NCBI GenBank assembly: GCA_021731145.1
Contig: JAKFXX010000021.1
Span: 1-64,000, forward strand
DNA: 64,000 nt
Direction of reading: 5' to 3'
DNA from: Gammaproteobacteria bacterium
GTDB taxonomy: Bacteria > Pseudomonadota > Gammaproteobacteria > Ga0077554 > Ga007554
The notes beneath the pieces are model-generated. The model saw only the letters and a list, made by a program, of their open reading frames with translations, was not told the DNA's origin and ran no database searches. The position numbers and the translations under genes were made by a program. This document shows, piece after piece, positions 38,915-48,252 of this stretch (positions are counted from its first letter, which is position 1; the number at the start of each line of letters is the position of its first letter).

Positions 38915-40060
38915 TTAAAAATCCACCTGCCCCCGCATCTGGAAGACATCTCCATTGCCTTGCGCGATGCCTTTTTCGTAACCGGCACGCACATAATTCG
39001 CCATCAGCCGGGCATGGCGGTTTATGTACCAGTTGAGCCCCAGGGTGACGTCGTTCAACTTTTCGCCGCTATCATCGCTGATGGCGCTGTTGCGCACGGC
39101 CACTTCCCAGGCGCCCCAGCGGTTTTCGGGTTTGATCGTGCCAAATCTGCCATCCCGGTAAGGGCGCGATTCCCCGGTCAGGAACCAACTGGCATAGACA
39201 TAATAACCGTCGATATTCCGCCCTGCCCTGCCATCACTACGACTGACATCGGAGCGCATGTATTCCGCCTGCAAGGAAACGGACCCGTTGACGGCAGCGG
39301 CTTCCACGCCGGTCAGCACGGTGTTGTCGACATTTCTTATCGTCCCGGTGCTAAACCAGGCCGGGGCCAGATCGGACTCGGGGCGGGCACGGTAGCGTAA
39401 CGTGCTATCTCCCGGTACACGATAGCTGGCTCCCGCGCCAAAGTGCAGCAGCCTGCCTTTTGCATCAATGGGGGCATAGGCAACGCGTCCGGTGAACGCC
39501 CTTTTGAGGTTGCCGGCGGAGTTCAGATCTTCGGTGAATCCCCCTGCTTCCAGATACAGTCCTTTTGCGGGAGCGGCGGAAAAACCGATGCCTACGCTTC
39601 TGACAGGGGAAAATGCGTATGGCAAACCGCGCTCCATGAAGGTGGTCGCTCTGGAGCTGGTGGCCGCTTCCAGACTGAAGGGTTCATAGAACTGCCCTGC
39701 CTTGATCTTCATCGCCCTAAAGCCCGAATAGGAAACAAACGCCTGCCAAATCTCGACAGGATCAGCATTGTTGGCATTATTAAGGGCATTACTGAAATCC
39801 AGCGTCACATTATAATCCCAATCCCCATATACGCTCCCCTGCGCGGAAAGGCGCGCGCGGCGGAATCCGGTCTCATCGGTATAGCCTGTTGTCTTTCCCT
39901 GCAACGCGTCATGGCCCTGATACCAGACGGCATCGTACATAAGCAGTCCGCCGAGCCTGAAAGTGGATTGCGGGTCTTTTTGGACTTTATTGGCCGATTC
40001 GGCAAAAACCGGGCTGGTAGCCAGTGCGGCCACCATTAGAGCAGCGGGAAAACATTTCAT
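38915..40060 (-). CDS. OprO/OprP-type porin
   Basis: This 381-residue outer-membrane protein has a signal peptide (cleavage after VFA-20), STFRLGGLLMYDAVWY, the family segment GFRRARLSAQGSVYGDWDY, and KIKAGQFYEPFSLE; the C-terminus QVDF ends in Phe. OprO/OprP porins are anion-selective, often for phosphate or polyphosphate, but specificity cannot be read from sequence. It overlaps the hydrolase gene by 4 nt and is the last gene of the four-gene operon. Confidence 0.9.
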   Translation of the reverse strand: MKCFPAALMVAALATSPVFAESANKVQKDPQSTFRLGGLLMYDAVWYQGHDALQGKTTGYTDETGFRRARLSAQGSVYGDWDYNVTLDFSNALNNANNADPVEIWQAFVSYSGFRAMKIKAGQFYEPFSLEAATSSRATTFMERGLPYAFSPVRSVGIGFSAAPAKGLYLEAGGFTEDLNSAGNLKRAFTGRVAYAPIDAKGRLLHFGAGASYRVPGDSTLRYRARPESDLAPAWFSTGTIRNVDNTVLTGVEAAAVNGSVSLQAEYMRSDVSRSDGRAGRNIDGYYVYASWFLTGESRPYRDGRFGTIKPENRWGAWEVAVRNSAISDDSGEKLNDVTLGLNWYINRHARLMANYVRAGYEKGIAQGNGDVFQMRGQVDF

Positions 40061-40941
40061 TTTTCATTCCCGAACAGACAATCAAAAACCATTTCGCCCA
40101 TCCCGCCACGCCTCATGCTCTGGGTGAAAGAGTGACGGGAACGTGGCAGCGTGTGGAAGGTGTAGGACGTATTGAGGCCCTGCGTCTCGGCGGCGCGCGT
40201 CATCGCGGCAATCCAGTGCTCGCCGCGTTCAAGACGGGTGGATCCCTGCTGCTGTGCAATCTTCGGGGATTTATTCAGCGCCACATCCTGCCGCACGTCC
40301 CGCTCGCCGACGAGTACGCAGGTGGGGATGGTCAGGAAACCAGCCGGATCAAAGGAGACACCCGGCAAGCCCTTCGTCTGCGCTATGCCCTTGGGATATT
40401 TTACGGTGGGATCGGGGAAGGTATACCAGCCAGGCGCGCCCAGCACGACCTTTGCGACCCGCTCTGGATGCGCCAAGGCATAACGATGCACAAACTGCGC
40501 CCCGCCGGAATAACCAAACAGGAATAACTTGCCGGTCTGGGCGCCCGTCAAACGGCCCACCTCAGCGACGATCCTGTCCAACGCCAAATCCGCGCGCTCG
40601 CCTTTCCCCTTTCGCCCCAGGCGCTGATAATCAGGAAAACGGTCTTTCGAAAAATAAGGAGCGATCAAGACCACGCCGTAGCGTTCGGCGAATGACGCAA
40701 AGCGCTCGGCGTGCTCACGCGCATTGCGCGAGATGCCATGCACCGTAACGAAGACCGGTGCATTGGCGCCGCCGCGCTGCGGCACATAGAGAAAATATCG
40801 CTGGCGGGTGGCATCGCCAAGCATCCGCTTCGATACCATACCCACGGTGGAGAAACCATCCCTGCCATTCTCTGTTTCCACAGCCATGGTCGATGCAACA
40901 CTCGCAAACATAAACACCACTCCCAAAAAAATCCGTATCAA
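40057..40941 (-). CDS. secreted alpha/beta hydrolase (PHB-depolymerase/esterase-like)
   Basis: The 294-residue protein has a signal peptide (1-20), YVPQRGGANAPVFVTVHGIS with the oxyanion region, the nucleophile elbow GYSGG with Ser145, Asp in VGERDVR and a C-terminal RSRHSF His. It resembles polyhydroxybutyrate-depolymerase-like esterases. It overlaps the ABC exporter gene and the porin gene by 4 nt each, so it is translated with them. A periplasmic or extracellular substrate that the porin and exporter also handle is a reasonable inference. Confidence 0.88.
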   Translation of the reverse strand: MIRIFLGVVFMFASVASTMAVETENGRDGFSTVGMVSKRMLGDATRQRYFLYVPQRGGANAPVFVTVHGISRNAREHAERFASFAERYGVVLIAPYFSKDRFPDYQRLGRKGKGERADLALDRIVAEVGRLTGAQTGKLFLFGYSGGAQFVHRYALAHPERVAKVVLGAPGWYTFPDPTVKYPKGIAQTKGLPGVSFDPAGFLTIPTCVLVGERDVRQDVALNKSPKIAQQQGSTRLERGEHWIAAMTRAAETQGLNTSYTFHTLPRSRHSFTQSMRRGGMGEMVFDCLFGNEK

Positions 40942-42644
40942 CTTGCTGCCGCCATGCCCGCACGAAACATGCGCGCCGTCGGGCCATTTCCAGACAATAG
41001 CTTTGCCGGCGGACCCGCCTCCACCACCCGCCCGGACTCCATGTACCAGATGACATCCGCGCTCGACAGATGATCCAGGCGGTGAGTGACCAGAAGGATG
41101 GTGCCTCGATACCCGGCCAACACACGATCCACCACCGCACTCGCCTTGGGATCGAGGTTGGCGTCAATTTCATCGAGCAGCAGCAGCGGCGGATTGCCCA
41201 GCAGCGCGCGCGCCAGGGCAATGCGTTGACGCTGCCCCGCCGACAGGCCCACGCCACCTTCCGCCACGCGGGTTTTCTCGCCCTCCGGCAATTCAGCCAG
41301 CACTTCATCGACGCCACATAGCGCCCGCACCCGGGCGATTTCCTGCGCCGGGGCACCCGGCCAGCGGTAGCGCAGATTCTTCTCCACCGTGCCACGCAAC
41401 AGCGGCAGATCAGGCCCCGCCATGCCTATCGCACGGCGTACCGAGGCCAGACTGTGCTTCGCCAGATCCTGGCCATCCAGGCGCACCACGCCTTGGTCGG
41501 GGTCGATCAGGCGCGCCGCCAGTGACAGCAGTGTCGACTTGCCTGCGCCATTGGGGCCGACCAGAGCCACCACCGTGCCCGGCTCCACAGCCGCCATGAC
41601 CTGATCTACGCCGCCCGCCACGCTCACCGCATCAAATTCCAGACGGCCCGCGCCCAGACAAAGATCCGGCGCATCAGGGACATCTGTTACCAATGACGGA
41701 GCGTCGAGAAATTCCTGGAGCTTTTCCCGAGACACGCAGGCGCCGTGCCAATATTCCTGAACGCGCCCCAGATCGCGCAACGGCGGCATCAGTATGCCAA
41801 CGAGGGCCATGGCCGCCACCACCGTCCCCACACTGGCCTGCCCGGCGGCCACCTCGAACACCCCCATCAACAGCGCCGCTGCGGAGGCGAGTGCCGCCGT
41901 AGCCTCGGTTACGCCCAGAATCTGACCCGCTACCCGCGCCCGCTCGACCATCGCATCATGAAGCCGCTGCCCCTGTCGTGAAATACGCTCGCGCTCGCGC
42001 TCGGATTGACCGAACATCTGCACCACGGCAATGGTCGCCACCTTCTCATTGACGTTCGCGGCAAGATGGGAAAGACGCCGCCGCGATTCGCGGGCCGCCG
42101 TGCGCAACCGCTCGCCCAGACTGAAGGCGACTGCGGCACCGGTACACAGCACTACAGTGACTATCAATGCCAACGGCCAATTGATCACCGCGAGGGCTGA
42201 CAAGGCTGCCACCGTCATCACGGCGGCTACCGCCAGGCGCGCCAACCCCAGGCTGACCCAGCGGCGCAACGCCGTCATGTCCCCCACAAAGCGCAACGCC
42301 ACGCCACCCTGACTACGCTTTTGCAGCGCACGGGGCGCCAGCGAGCTGAGACGGTCGTACAGCACCATGCGCACATCCGAGGCGTAGCCCTGCCCCATAC
42401 GCTCGGCATCAACCCGCTCCATCATGCGCAACCAGGCGATAACGCCCGCCGCTGCCACCAGCCCCAATCCCGCCCACATCAGGCCAGGGTCAATTACACG
42501 ACTCTGCGGCGCCAGCATGTGATCGAACACTTGCTTCACCAGCCAGGCGGTACACACCGCCGCCCCCGCCTGGGCCAGACCATTGGCGACCAGGCGGGCA
42601 AGCAGTGTGCGGCGCCCTCCTTGAAATACGCGAGGGATGTTCAT
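40938..42644 (-). CDS. ABC exporter, fused membrane and ATPase domains
   Basis: The 568-residue half-transporter, probably a homodimer, has an N-terminal type 1 exporter membrane domain (about 15-300) and an ATPase domain with Walker A GPNGAGKST, variant signature LSAGQRQRIALARA and Walker B LLLLDEIDANLDP. No substrate can be read from sequence. The ATG overlaps the stop of the P-loop protein gene by 1 nt. Confidence 0.9.
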   Translation of the reverse strand: MNIPRVFQGGRRTLLARLVANGLAQAGAAVCTAWLVKQVFDHMLAPQSRVIDPGLMWAGLGLVAAAGVIAWLRMMERVDAERMGQGYASDVRMVLYDRLSSLAPRALQKRSQGGVALRFVGDMTALRRWVSLGLARLAVAAVMTVAALSALAVINWPLALIVTVVLCTGAAVAFSLGERLRTAARESRRRLSHLAANVNEKVATIAVVQMFGQSERERERISRQGQRLHDAMVERARVAGQILGVTEATAALASAAALLMGVFEVAAGQASVGTVVAAMALVGILMPPLRDLGRVQEYWHGACVSREKLQEFLDAPSLVTDVPDAPDLCLGAGRLEFDAVSVAGGVDQVMAAVEPGTVVALVGPNGAGKSTLLSLAARLIDPDQGVVRLDGQDLAKHSLASVRRAIGMAGPDLPLLRGTVEKNLRYRWPGAPAQEIARVRALCGVDEVLAELPEGEKTRVAEGGVGLSAGQRQRIALARALLGNPPLLLLDEIDANLDPKASAVVDRVLAGYRGTILLVTHRLDHLSSADVIWYMESGRVVEAGPPAKLLSGNGPTARMFRAGMAAAS

Positions 42645-43702
42645 CAGGCGGACAGCGCGATTTTGGAGTACATCCCAAGCTCGGTTGCGATAGCGGCATC
42701 ACGCAACATCTTTTTGTCAAACACCGGCAGACCTGTTGCGTTGGTAGCCTCGGTAATCGCCAGCGGCGACGCCGTCAACAGGCCGCTCACGGCACTCACA
42801 GGCAGGCCCTTGCGGCGCAGCCACTCCACCCCGGCCGCCGCACCCATCGCATCACCCGCAGCGAAAATCACCTCGTTTACCGTCCGGGCAAACAGCGGCG
42901 AATCCAGCAGTGCCGCCGTCTCGGCCTGGTACAGACCGTCCGCCACCTCCAGCACGATAACATCCATCCCGGCCTTTGCCAGATGGCCGGTCAGCGTGGC
43001 AAGAATGCCTTCCACCTCCGCCGCTGTGGTACGGAACGTGGAAGGAAAACCGGCATCAGTGAAATCGAGCGCGAGCCTGGCCCCGGCATCGCCCATAAAC
43101 CAGATGTCCTTGCCCGACCCCGTGCCAGTCACCTTGGCCGCACCCACCTTGAGGCCGGCGTTGGTCAGGCCATGGATCAGATTGGCCGCCGTGGTGGTCT
43201 TGCCAGCATTCATCGCGGTGCCGACCACGGCCACCGTATAGGGCAAGGGGCGCGGGTGACCCGGCTTAGCCACCGCTGCGCCAGACAGATTGATGCGTTG
43301 CCCGTTGACATCAGCCAGCAGACCAACGGGGGAAATAACAGTAGGCGATTTCATATTGGCATGCCAGGACAAGGCCCGCGCAGCGATACCGCCTGCCGCC
43401 ACCAGATGACACGCCGCCAGATCGTCCGGCACCTCCGCTTCGAACTGATCGGGGGCATAGCGGTTGCCATAACACACCACAACCTCATCCCCGGTGAACA
43501 AAATCGCACGGCGGCCGTTGGTCAGCTCCAGGCCCGCATGCTGGCCGATCTTCTCCACACGCGCCAGCACCAGATCACCGACATTGGGCACGACATCCTC
43601 CCCGGCCAGCAGCGTTGCCGCCGCCTCAAGGTTGACATGGCGAGGGGTGTAGGAAACCTTGGCGCGAAGAATACGCTCGTGGCTGATAGTTAACATGTTC
43701 AT
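42644..43702 (-). CDS. P-loop NTPase of uncharacterised family (MobB/BioD/DUF1611-like fold)
   Basis: The 352-residue product has an N-terminal beta-rich region (about 25-95; GDLVLARVEKIGQHAGLEL), then a linker and a P-loop domain with GTAMNAGKTT at 161-170, AKVTGTGSGKDIWFMGD and VIVLEVADGLYQ. The P-loop half resembles dethiobiotin-synthetase/MobB-type and DUF1611 proteins; I am not certain of the family. It might be a ligase or kinase acting on a small molecule. AGGAG is 6 nt before the ATG. It is the first gene of the operon. Confidence 0.75.
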   Translation of the reverse strand: MNMLTISHERILRAKVSYTPRHVNLEAAATLLAGEDVVPNVGDLVLARVEKIGQHAGLELTNGRRAILFTGDEVVVCYGNRYAPDQFEAEVPDDLAACHLVAAGGIAARALSWHANMKSPTVISPVGLLADVNGQRINLSGAAVAKPGHPRPLPYTVAVVGTAMNAGKTTTAANLIHGLTNAGLKVGAAKVTGTGSGKDIWFMGDAGARLALDFTDAGFPSTFRTTAAEVEGILATLTGHLAKAGMDVIVLEVADGLYQAETAALLDSPLFARTVNEVIFAAGDAMGAAAGVEWLRRKGLPVSAVSGLLTASPLAITEATNATGLPVFDKKMLRDAAIATELGMYSKIALSA

Positions 43703-43875
43703 GGTAAGCTCCTTGCAAACAATCGTTTATGGTATGGAAAATAATTTCCAGGTTCTTCAACAACTTCAATCCCGAAGCCGCCACACAACGATAGTTATGT
43801 TTTGTGACTACCCCATTACAAAAGGAGGGAACACTGCCGCTGTGATTATTGCCGCTTAACCCCTTCCTCTTGTTT

Positions 43876-43907
43876 GGGAATTTATTCCCATTTTTTGGTG
43901 GTGTCAA
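43876..43907 (-). promoter_or_regulatory. promoter and operator-like palindrome of the P-loop/ABC/hydrolase/porin operon
   Basis: On the minus strand: TTGACA (43907-43902), ten bases, then ATGGGAATAAATTCCC, a near-perfect palindrome overlapping the expected -10 (TAAATT at 17 nt, or AATAAA at 15 nt). The same TTGACA-N10-ATGGGAATAA occurs before the DUF6502 gene at 46260-46288. A repressor or activator site covering the -10 is likely. Confidence 0.65.
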
Positions 43908-43957
43908 CACCTTTCTTATAATTTTAGGAAATTTTTCACATATATTTTCCTGGCGAT

Positions 43958-43988
43958 AAAAAAAGGGACCCGAAGGCCCCCGTTTTTT
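43958..43988 (-). terminator. intrinsic terminator with UUCG loop
   Basis: On the minus strand, GGGGCC-TTCG-GGTCCC (one G-U pair) is followed by a run of seven Ts. It lies 175 nt after the DUF5666 stop and just upstream of the next operon's promoter, so it separates the two units. The A-tract on the other side may let it work in both directions. Confidence 0.85.
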
Positions 43989-44049
43989 GGCGTTTCCGCC
44001 TTGGCTAGTGTAGTGCTTCGTTCTTGATGGTACTTATGTGCAAACCCTT

Positions 44050-44096
44050 GTAGGTCGGGCTAAAGCCCGACATGTCGGGTTGAAACCCGACCTACA
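44050..44096 (+). repeat. TAGGTCGGG palindromic repeat
   Basis: Arms TAGGTCGGGCTAAAGCCCGA and TCGGGTTGAAACCCGACCTA are nested inverted repeats separated by CATG. It belongs to the same class of palindromes as the TAGGGTGCG and TAGGTTGGG elements in this window. Confidence 0.75.
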
Positions 44097-44162
44097 GTGC
44101 AGCACTGGCCGTTGGCATAAGTTCCAAGCAGAATGCAACACTACACTAGCAGATTGGCGCGA

Positions 44163-45413
44163 TCAGTCGTCACGCTCGACCTTGATGGCGATGCTCGTTT
44201 GGCCTGTTATATAGAATTTGATCTTCAGGGGATCCACTTTGGTTATATTCCCCAGATCACGCCGGATGCCGTCTTCGAACAAAGTGTCGTTGTTAACAGT
44301 GATTGTCACGGTCCGCGCACCATCGGATATGGAGAGGGTATCAGAGGACGTGACCGAGGTGACCTGCCCCTTAATCTCATCGAAAACAATTCCGCCTCCA
44401 TCACCACCACCGCTGCCACCACCACTCGCACCATCGTCGCCACCCAGCTTGAATTTCACCTTCTGCGCTATCAGCACGCCATTGGTGATTTTACCTTCCA
44501 CCTCGACCCTGACGTTATTATCCAGGTCGGCCTTGATGCCATTCTCGTAACCGGAATCGAGCATACTGGCGACGCTCACCGCCACGCCATTGACGTTAAA
44601 GGTGCCACCAGGCAGGCCCGTCACAAAACCTTCGATTTCGACCTCTTCGCCATTCTTGGCGCCGCCCAGCGAACAACTGTCATCGGATTCGATACTGGTT
44701 GCCGTGATCACATTGTCGGTTGCTGTGCCTTTGACTTCCACGCACGTGCCTTCCCTCACGTCGCTGGGAAGGCCGCCGGGAACGCTGCTGTAATTCACAG
44801 TAGTAGTCACACCAATAGTGAAAGTCCCAGGTGAGTTGTTGAGGTTGCTGACAACGCCCTTCAACTCGACTTCGCCAGCAGTCCCCGTTTTAACCTCTAC
44901 ACGCGTGGCGCGGATATCCCCATTGGCATCGCGCAACCCGCTCACTTCAACGATCTGACTTGGTTGCAAGCCAGCAAACCCCGCTATTCCCGAAAACACC
45001 GTCAGGGCATCCACTTTGATAGTCTGCCCCAGCACAGTGAAGGTGCCACCCGTACCTGTCGTCGCTGGACTAATGCCCGCCACCGGCCCCTGCACATCAT
45101 CGGAATACTTGATACGCTTCGCGGTGAACTTGCCGCTGGCGTCCTTCTCCCACTCCACGCGCACCACCATGCCAACCCCCAGATTGGCTTGCGTGATGCC
45201 GCTGGTCTGACCCTCCACCTCAATCTCCGCCCTTTCGGTGGCAAATTCGATACCGTTGACAAACACACTGCCAAACCCGGTCACCGGCCCCTGGCTCATA
45301 CCCGTGCCGCCGATCCCGCCGCCCGCGAGTCCTCCTGCGCCGCCGCCACAGGAGACCAGCCCCGATAGGACGAAAGACACCAGCAAACCCCTGGCAAACA
45401 ATCTGGCTTTCAT
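44163..45413 (-). CDS. DUF5666-repeat lipoprotein
   Basis: The 416-residue protein has lipobox LVSC (Cys22) and a glycine-rich segment. It then has several copies of a beta-rich repeat of about 70 residues (VTGFGSVFVNGIEFATERAEI; VQGPVAGISPATTGTGGTF), which is the DUF5666 pattern, and a second Gly/Ser-rich stretch near 340-360. Function unknown; a surface or periplasmic anchor protein is likely. It is coupled to the DUF6502 gene by a 4 nt overlap. Confidence 0.85.
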   Translation of the reverse strand: MKARLFARGLLVSFVLSGLVSCGGGAGGLAGGGIGGTGMSQGPVTGFGSVFVNGIEFATERAEIEVEGQTSGITQANLGVGMVVRVEWEKDASGKFTAKRIKYSDDVQGPVAGISPATTGTGGTFTVLGQTIKVDALTVFSGIAGFAGLQPSQIVEVSGLRDANGDIRATRVEVKTGTAGEVELKGVVSNLNNSPGTFTIGVTTTVNYSSVPGGLPSDVREGTCVEVKGTATDNVITATSIESDDSCSLGGAKNGEEVEIEGFVTGLPGGTFNVNGVAVSVASMLDSGYENGIKADLDNNVRVEVEGKITNGVLIAQKVKFKLGGDDGASGGGSGGGDGGGIVFDEIKGQVTSVTSSDTLSISDGARTVTITVNNDTLFEDGIRRDLGNITKVDPLKIKFYITGQTSIAIKVERDD

Positions 45414-46252
45414 TTCAGCTCCTCTTCTGATGACGCATCATAATCTTCTTCGAAATAATAAATACCCACACCCGCATTTTTGCGCCCCGTCCCGCCGGCG
45501 GAAGGATTGGCATCACGGTCATGCCCGGCGAGATAACGATCCAGCTCTTCCAGCAATGCCTGCGCGCGCGCAGCGCTCAGTGCGCGAAACTGCGGCAGAA
45601 TATCTTCCGGCAGATTGTCGTAAGCCACCTTACGCTGAAATAAACGCTCATCGGCAGTGTGGCGGAGGTTGTGATCAATGGTGGCTATGAGCAATCTCAC
45701 GTCGGTGCCCAGTATTTCGAGCTTGGCTATGTCATCGGTTTGAGGTAGATAGGCACGGTTGCACAGCCGAATGCGGTCATCATCAAGACGCTCGACTGTG
45801 CCGACGCGAATCAGTTCATCGAGCATGGCGCGCGCCGGCACATCGCGGCTGAATTCCTTGACCAGCCCTTCAAACGTCGCCCCCTCGCCACTCAAGGGAA
45901 GATCGGCGGGATTGCCCTTCGTGTCGGCAAAGCGCACATCCCGCACCCAGCCGCTGACCACCCGTGCGGCACGGTTATAACGCTCCTCGGCGGCATCATC
46001 ATACGGCGCGCCCAGCTCCTGCAGCCGCGTAATTTCCTTGCGCGACAAACCAGTAATGACCGCCGCCCGAGACACGGACTGCTTGCGGCCTGCTATGCTA
46101 AACTCACGCAACGCCACATCCGCATACACCCAGCGCGCAATATCCTCAAACACGCCATAGGGCACACCATTGCGCAGCAGGATGCGCACCAGTGGGCGCA
46201 GCAATCTGGCGACAGCGGAAGAAAGCGCTTTGGTAAACTTTTTATTTGGCAT
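45410..46252 (-). CDS. DUF6502 family protein with helix-turn-helix
   Basis: The 280-residue protein is soluble. Residues 57-80 (SVSRAAVITGLSRKEITRLQEL) look like a helix-turn-helix, following the conserved start SSAVARLLRPLVRILLRNGV. DUF6502-DUF5666 pairs recur in proteobacteria, but the function is not known. No Shine-Dalgarno sequence is present: the promoter lies so close that the transcript would begin at or within a few bases of the ATG. A regulatory role is inferred. Confidence 0.83.
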   Translation of the reverse strand: MPNKKFTKALSSAVARLLRPLVRILLRNGVPYGVFEDIARWVYADVALREFSIAGRKQSVSRAAVITGLSRKEITRLQELGAPYDDAAEERYNRAARVVSGWVRDVRFADTKGNPADLPLSGEGATFEGLVKEFSRDVPARAMLDELIRVGTVERLDDDRIRLCNRAYLPQTDDIAKLEILGTDVRLLIATIDHNLRHTADERLFQRKVAYDNLPEDILPQFRALSAARAQALLEELDRYLAGHDRDANPSAGGTGRKNAGVGIYYFEEDYDASSEEELK

Positions 46253-46259
46253 GATTAGG

Positions 46260-46288
46260 AAATTATTCCCATTTCATGGGATTGTCAA
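46260..46288 (-). promoter_or_regulatory. promoter of the DUF6502-DUF5666 operon with shared operator-like motif
   Basis: On the minus strand: TTGACA (46288-46283), ten bases, then ATGGGAATAATTTCC. The -10 would be TAATTT (17 nt spacer) or AATAAT (15 nt). An additional CCCATGAAATGGG palindrome lies in the spacer. The predicted transcription start is within about four bases of the ATG at 46252. Confidence 0.6.
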
Positions 46289-46417
46289 GTTTTTTACTTT
46301 CGGTTCTTACCCGCAAGCGCTTAAACACGCACCTTTTCTATCGCTGATTGACTGCTATAATCCCTCGTTTGCATACAGACTGGTAAACCTCTCAGCCGCA
46401 ACCCGGAAGTTACGTCC

Positions 46418-48085
46418 ATGGCCCAATACATCTATACCATGAATCGCGTCGGCAAGGTCGTGCCGCCCAAACGCGAAATTCTCAAGGACATATCCCTGTC
46501 GTTTTTCCCTGGCGCCAAGATCGGCGTGCTGGGCCTGAACGGCTCGGGAAAATCCACCCTGCTGCGCATCATGGCAGGCGTGGATAAAGAGCACCTGGGC
46601 GAGGCGCGTCCCCAGCCCGGCATCCGCATCGGTTATCTGCCGCAAGAACCGCAGCTCAATCCCGCCAAGGATGTGCGCGGCAATGTGGAAGAGGCCATAC
46701 AGCCCGTCAAGGATGCGCTAGACCGGCTGAACGCAGTCTATGCCGCCTACGCCGAGCCAGAGGCCGACTTCGACGCGCTGGCCAAGGAACAAGCCGAGCT
46801 GGAGGCGCTCATTCAGGTCGCCGATGGTCACAATCTGGACCGCACACTGGAAGTCGCCGCCGATGCACTGCGCCTGCCACCCTGGGATGCCGATGTCACC
46901 AAGCTGTCCGGCGGCGAGCGGCGCCGTGTCGCCCTGTGCAAGCTGCTGCTATCGTCCCCCGACATGCTGCTGCTCGACGAGCCCACTAACCATCTGGACG
47001 CCGAATCAGTGGCCTGGCTGGAGCGTTTTCTCCAGGAATACCCCGGCACCGTGGTCGCCATCACCCACGACCGCTACTTCCTCGATAACGTCGCAGGCTG
47101 GATACTGGAACTCGACCGCGGCCATGGCATACCGTGGGAGGGCAATTATTCCTCCTGGCTGGAGCAGAAAGAAAAGCGCCTGGAGATCGAAGAGAAGCAG
47201 GAATCCTCCCGCCAGCGCGCCATGAAAGACGAGCTGGAATGGGTGCGCAGCAATGCCAAGGGGCGCCACGCCAAGAGCAAGGCGCGCCTTGCCCGTTACG
47301 AGGAAATGGCCTCGCAGGAATACCAGAAACGCAACGAGACCAAGGAGCTGTATATCCCGCCAGGGCCACGCCTGGGTGATCTGGTAATAGAGGCCAAGGA
47401 TCTGCGCAAGGCCTTTGGCGACCGCCTGCTCATCGACAACCTCAGCTTCAACCTGCCACGCGGCGGTATCGTCGGCATTATCGGCCCCAACGGCGCAGGC
47501 AAGACCACCCTGTTCCGCATGATGACCGGCCAGGAAAAGCCTGATAGCGGTGAGCTGCGTATCGGCGACACCGTGCAATTGGCCTATGTGGATCAATCGC
47601 GCGACACGCTCAATGGCAGCAAGACCGCCTGGGAAGAGATCTCGGACGGGTTGGACGTGATCGCTGTCGGTAAATTCGAGATGCCGTCGCGCGCCTACCT
47701 GGGACGCTTCAACTTCAAAGGCACCGACCAGCAAAAACTGGTCAAGGATCTCTCGGGCGGCGAGCGCAACCGCATTCATCTTGCCAAACTGCTGAAAAGC
47801 GGCGGCAACGTGCTGCTGCTCGATGAGCCGACCAACGATCTCGACGTGGAAACCCTGCGCGCCCTGGAAGATGCGCTGCTGGAGTTCCCCGGCTGCGCCG
47901 TGGTCATCTCCCATGACCGCTGGTTCCTGGACCGCGTCGCCACCCACATCCTCGCCTTCGAGGGCGACAGCCAGGCCGTGTGGTTCGAGGGCAACTACGC
48001 CGATTACGAGGCTGACAGACACCGCCGCCTCGGCATCGCCGCCGACCAGCCGCAGCGCATCAAGTACAAGAAACTGACGGGATAA
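46418..48085 (+). CDS. ettA: energy-dependent translational throttle protein EttA (ABC-F)
   Basis: This ribosome-associated ABC-F ATPase of 555 residues gates the first elongation steps according to the ATP/ADP ratio. Two ATPase domains are present: the first Walker A is GLNGSGKS (39-46) and the signatures are [15 protein letters not shown] and [15 protein letters not shown]. The intervening arm and P-site tRNA interaction motif ([18 protein letters not shown]) are EttA features. It has no membrane segments. Confidence 0.97.
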   Translation: MAQYIYTMNRVGKVVPPKREILKDISLSFFPGAKIGVLGLNGSGKSTLLRIMAGVDKEHLGEARPQPGIRIGYLPQEPQLNPAKDVRGNVEEAIQPVKDALDRLNAVYAAYAEPEADFDALAKEQAELEALIQVADGHNLDRTLEVAADALRLPPWDADVTKLSGGERRRVALCKLLLSSPDMLLLDEPTNHLDAESVAWLERFLQEYPGTVVAITHDRYFLDNVAGWILELDRGHGIPWEGNYSSWLEQKEKRLEIEEKQESSRQRAMKDELEWVRSNAKGRHAKSKARLARYEEMASQEYQKRNETKELYIPPGPRLGDLVIEAKDLRKAFGDRLLIDNLSFNLPRGGIVGIIGPNGAGKTTLFRMMTGQEKPDSGELRIGDTVQLAYVDQSRDTLNGSKTAWEEISDGLDVIAVGKFEMPSRAYLGRFNFKGTDQQKLVKDLSGGERNRIHLAKLLKSGGNVLLLDEPTNDLDVETLRALEDALLEFPGCAVVISHDRWFLDRVATHILAFEGDSQAVWFEGNYADYEADRHRRLGIAADQPQRIKYKKLTG

Positions 48086-48119
48086 TTCATTTCCCAATTC
48101 AATTCAACGGTTGCAACTA

Positions 48120-48156
48120 CCCCCTCTCCCGCCCTGCGGGAGGGTTGGGGTGAGGG
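48120..48156 (+). repeat. CCCCTCTCCC/GGGAGGG REP-like palindrome
   Basis: CCCCTCTCCCGCCCTGCGGG followed by AGGGTTGGGGTGAGGG sits between ettA and the antiporter gene. It is of a type common in proteobacterial intergenic regions. It has no T-tail. Confidence 0.6.
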
Positions 48157-48252
48157 AATATAAAGCACCCATCCCTCCCCGCAGGAAAATGCTGGGGAAA
48201 AACCACCGTTTCCGGATAACTATCAGCAAATATTATTGAGGAAGAATTTTTA

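Larger units (their letters stand above)
43703..44162 (-). other. 460 nt intergenic: long leader, promoter, terminator and palindrome
   Basis: Reading down the minus strand there are a palindromic repeat (44050-44096), a terminator (43988-43958), a promoter with TTGACA (43907-43902), and about 170 nt of untranslated leader before the P-loop gene at 43702. The leader has no obvious leader peptide and no riboswitch I recognise. Confidence 0.7.
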
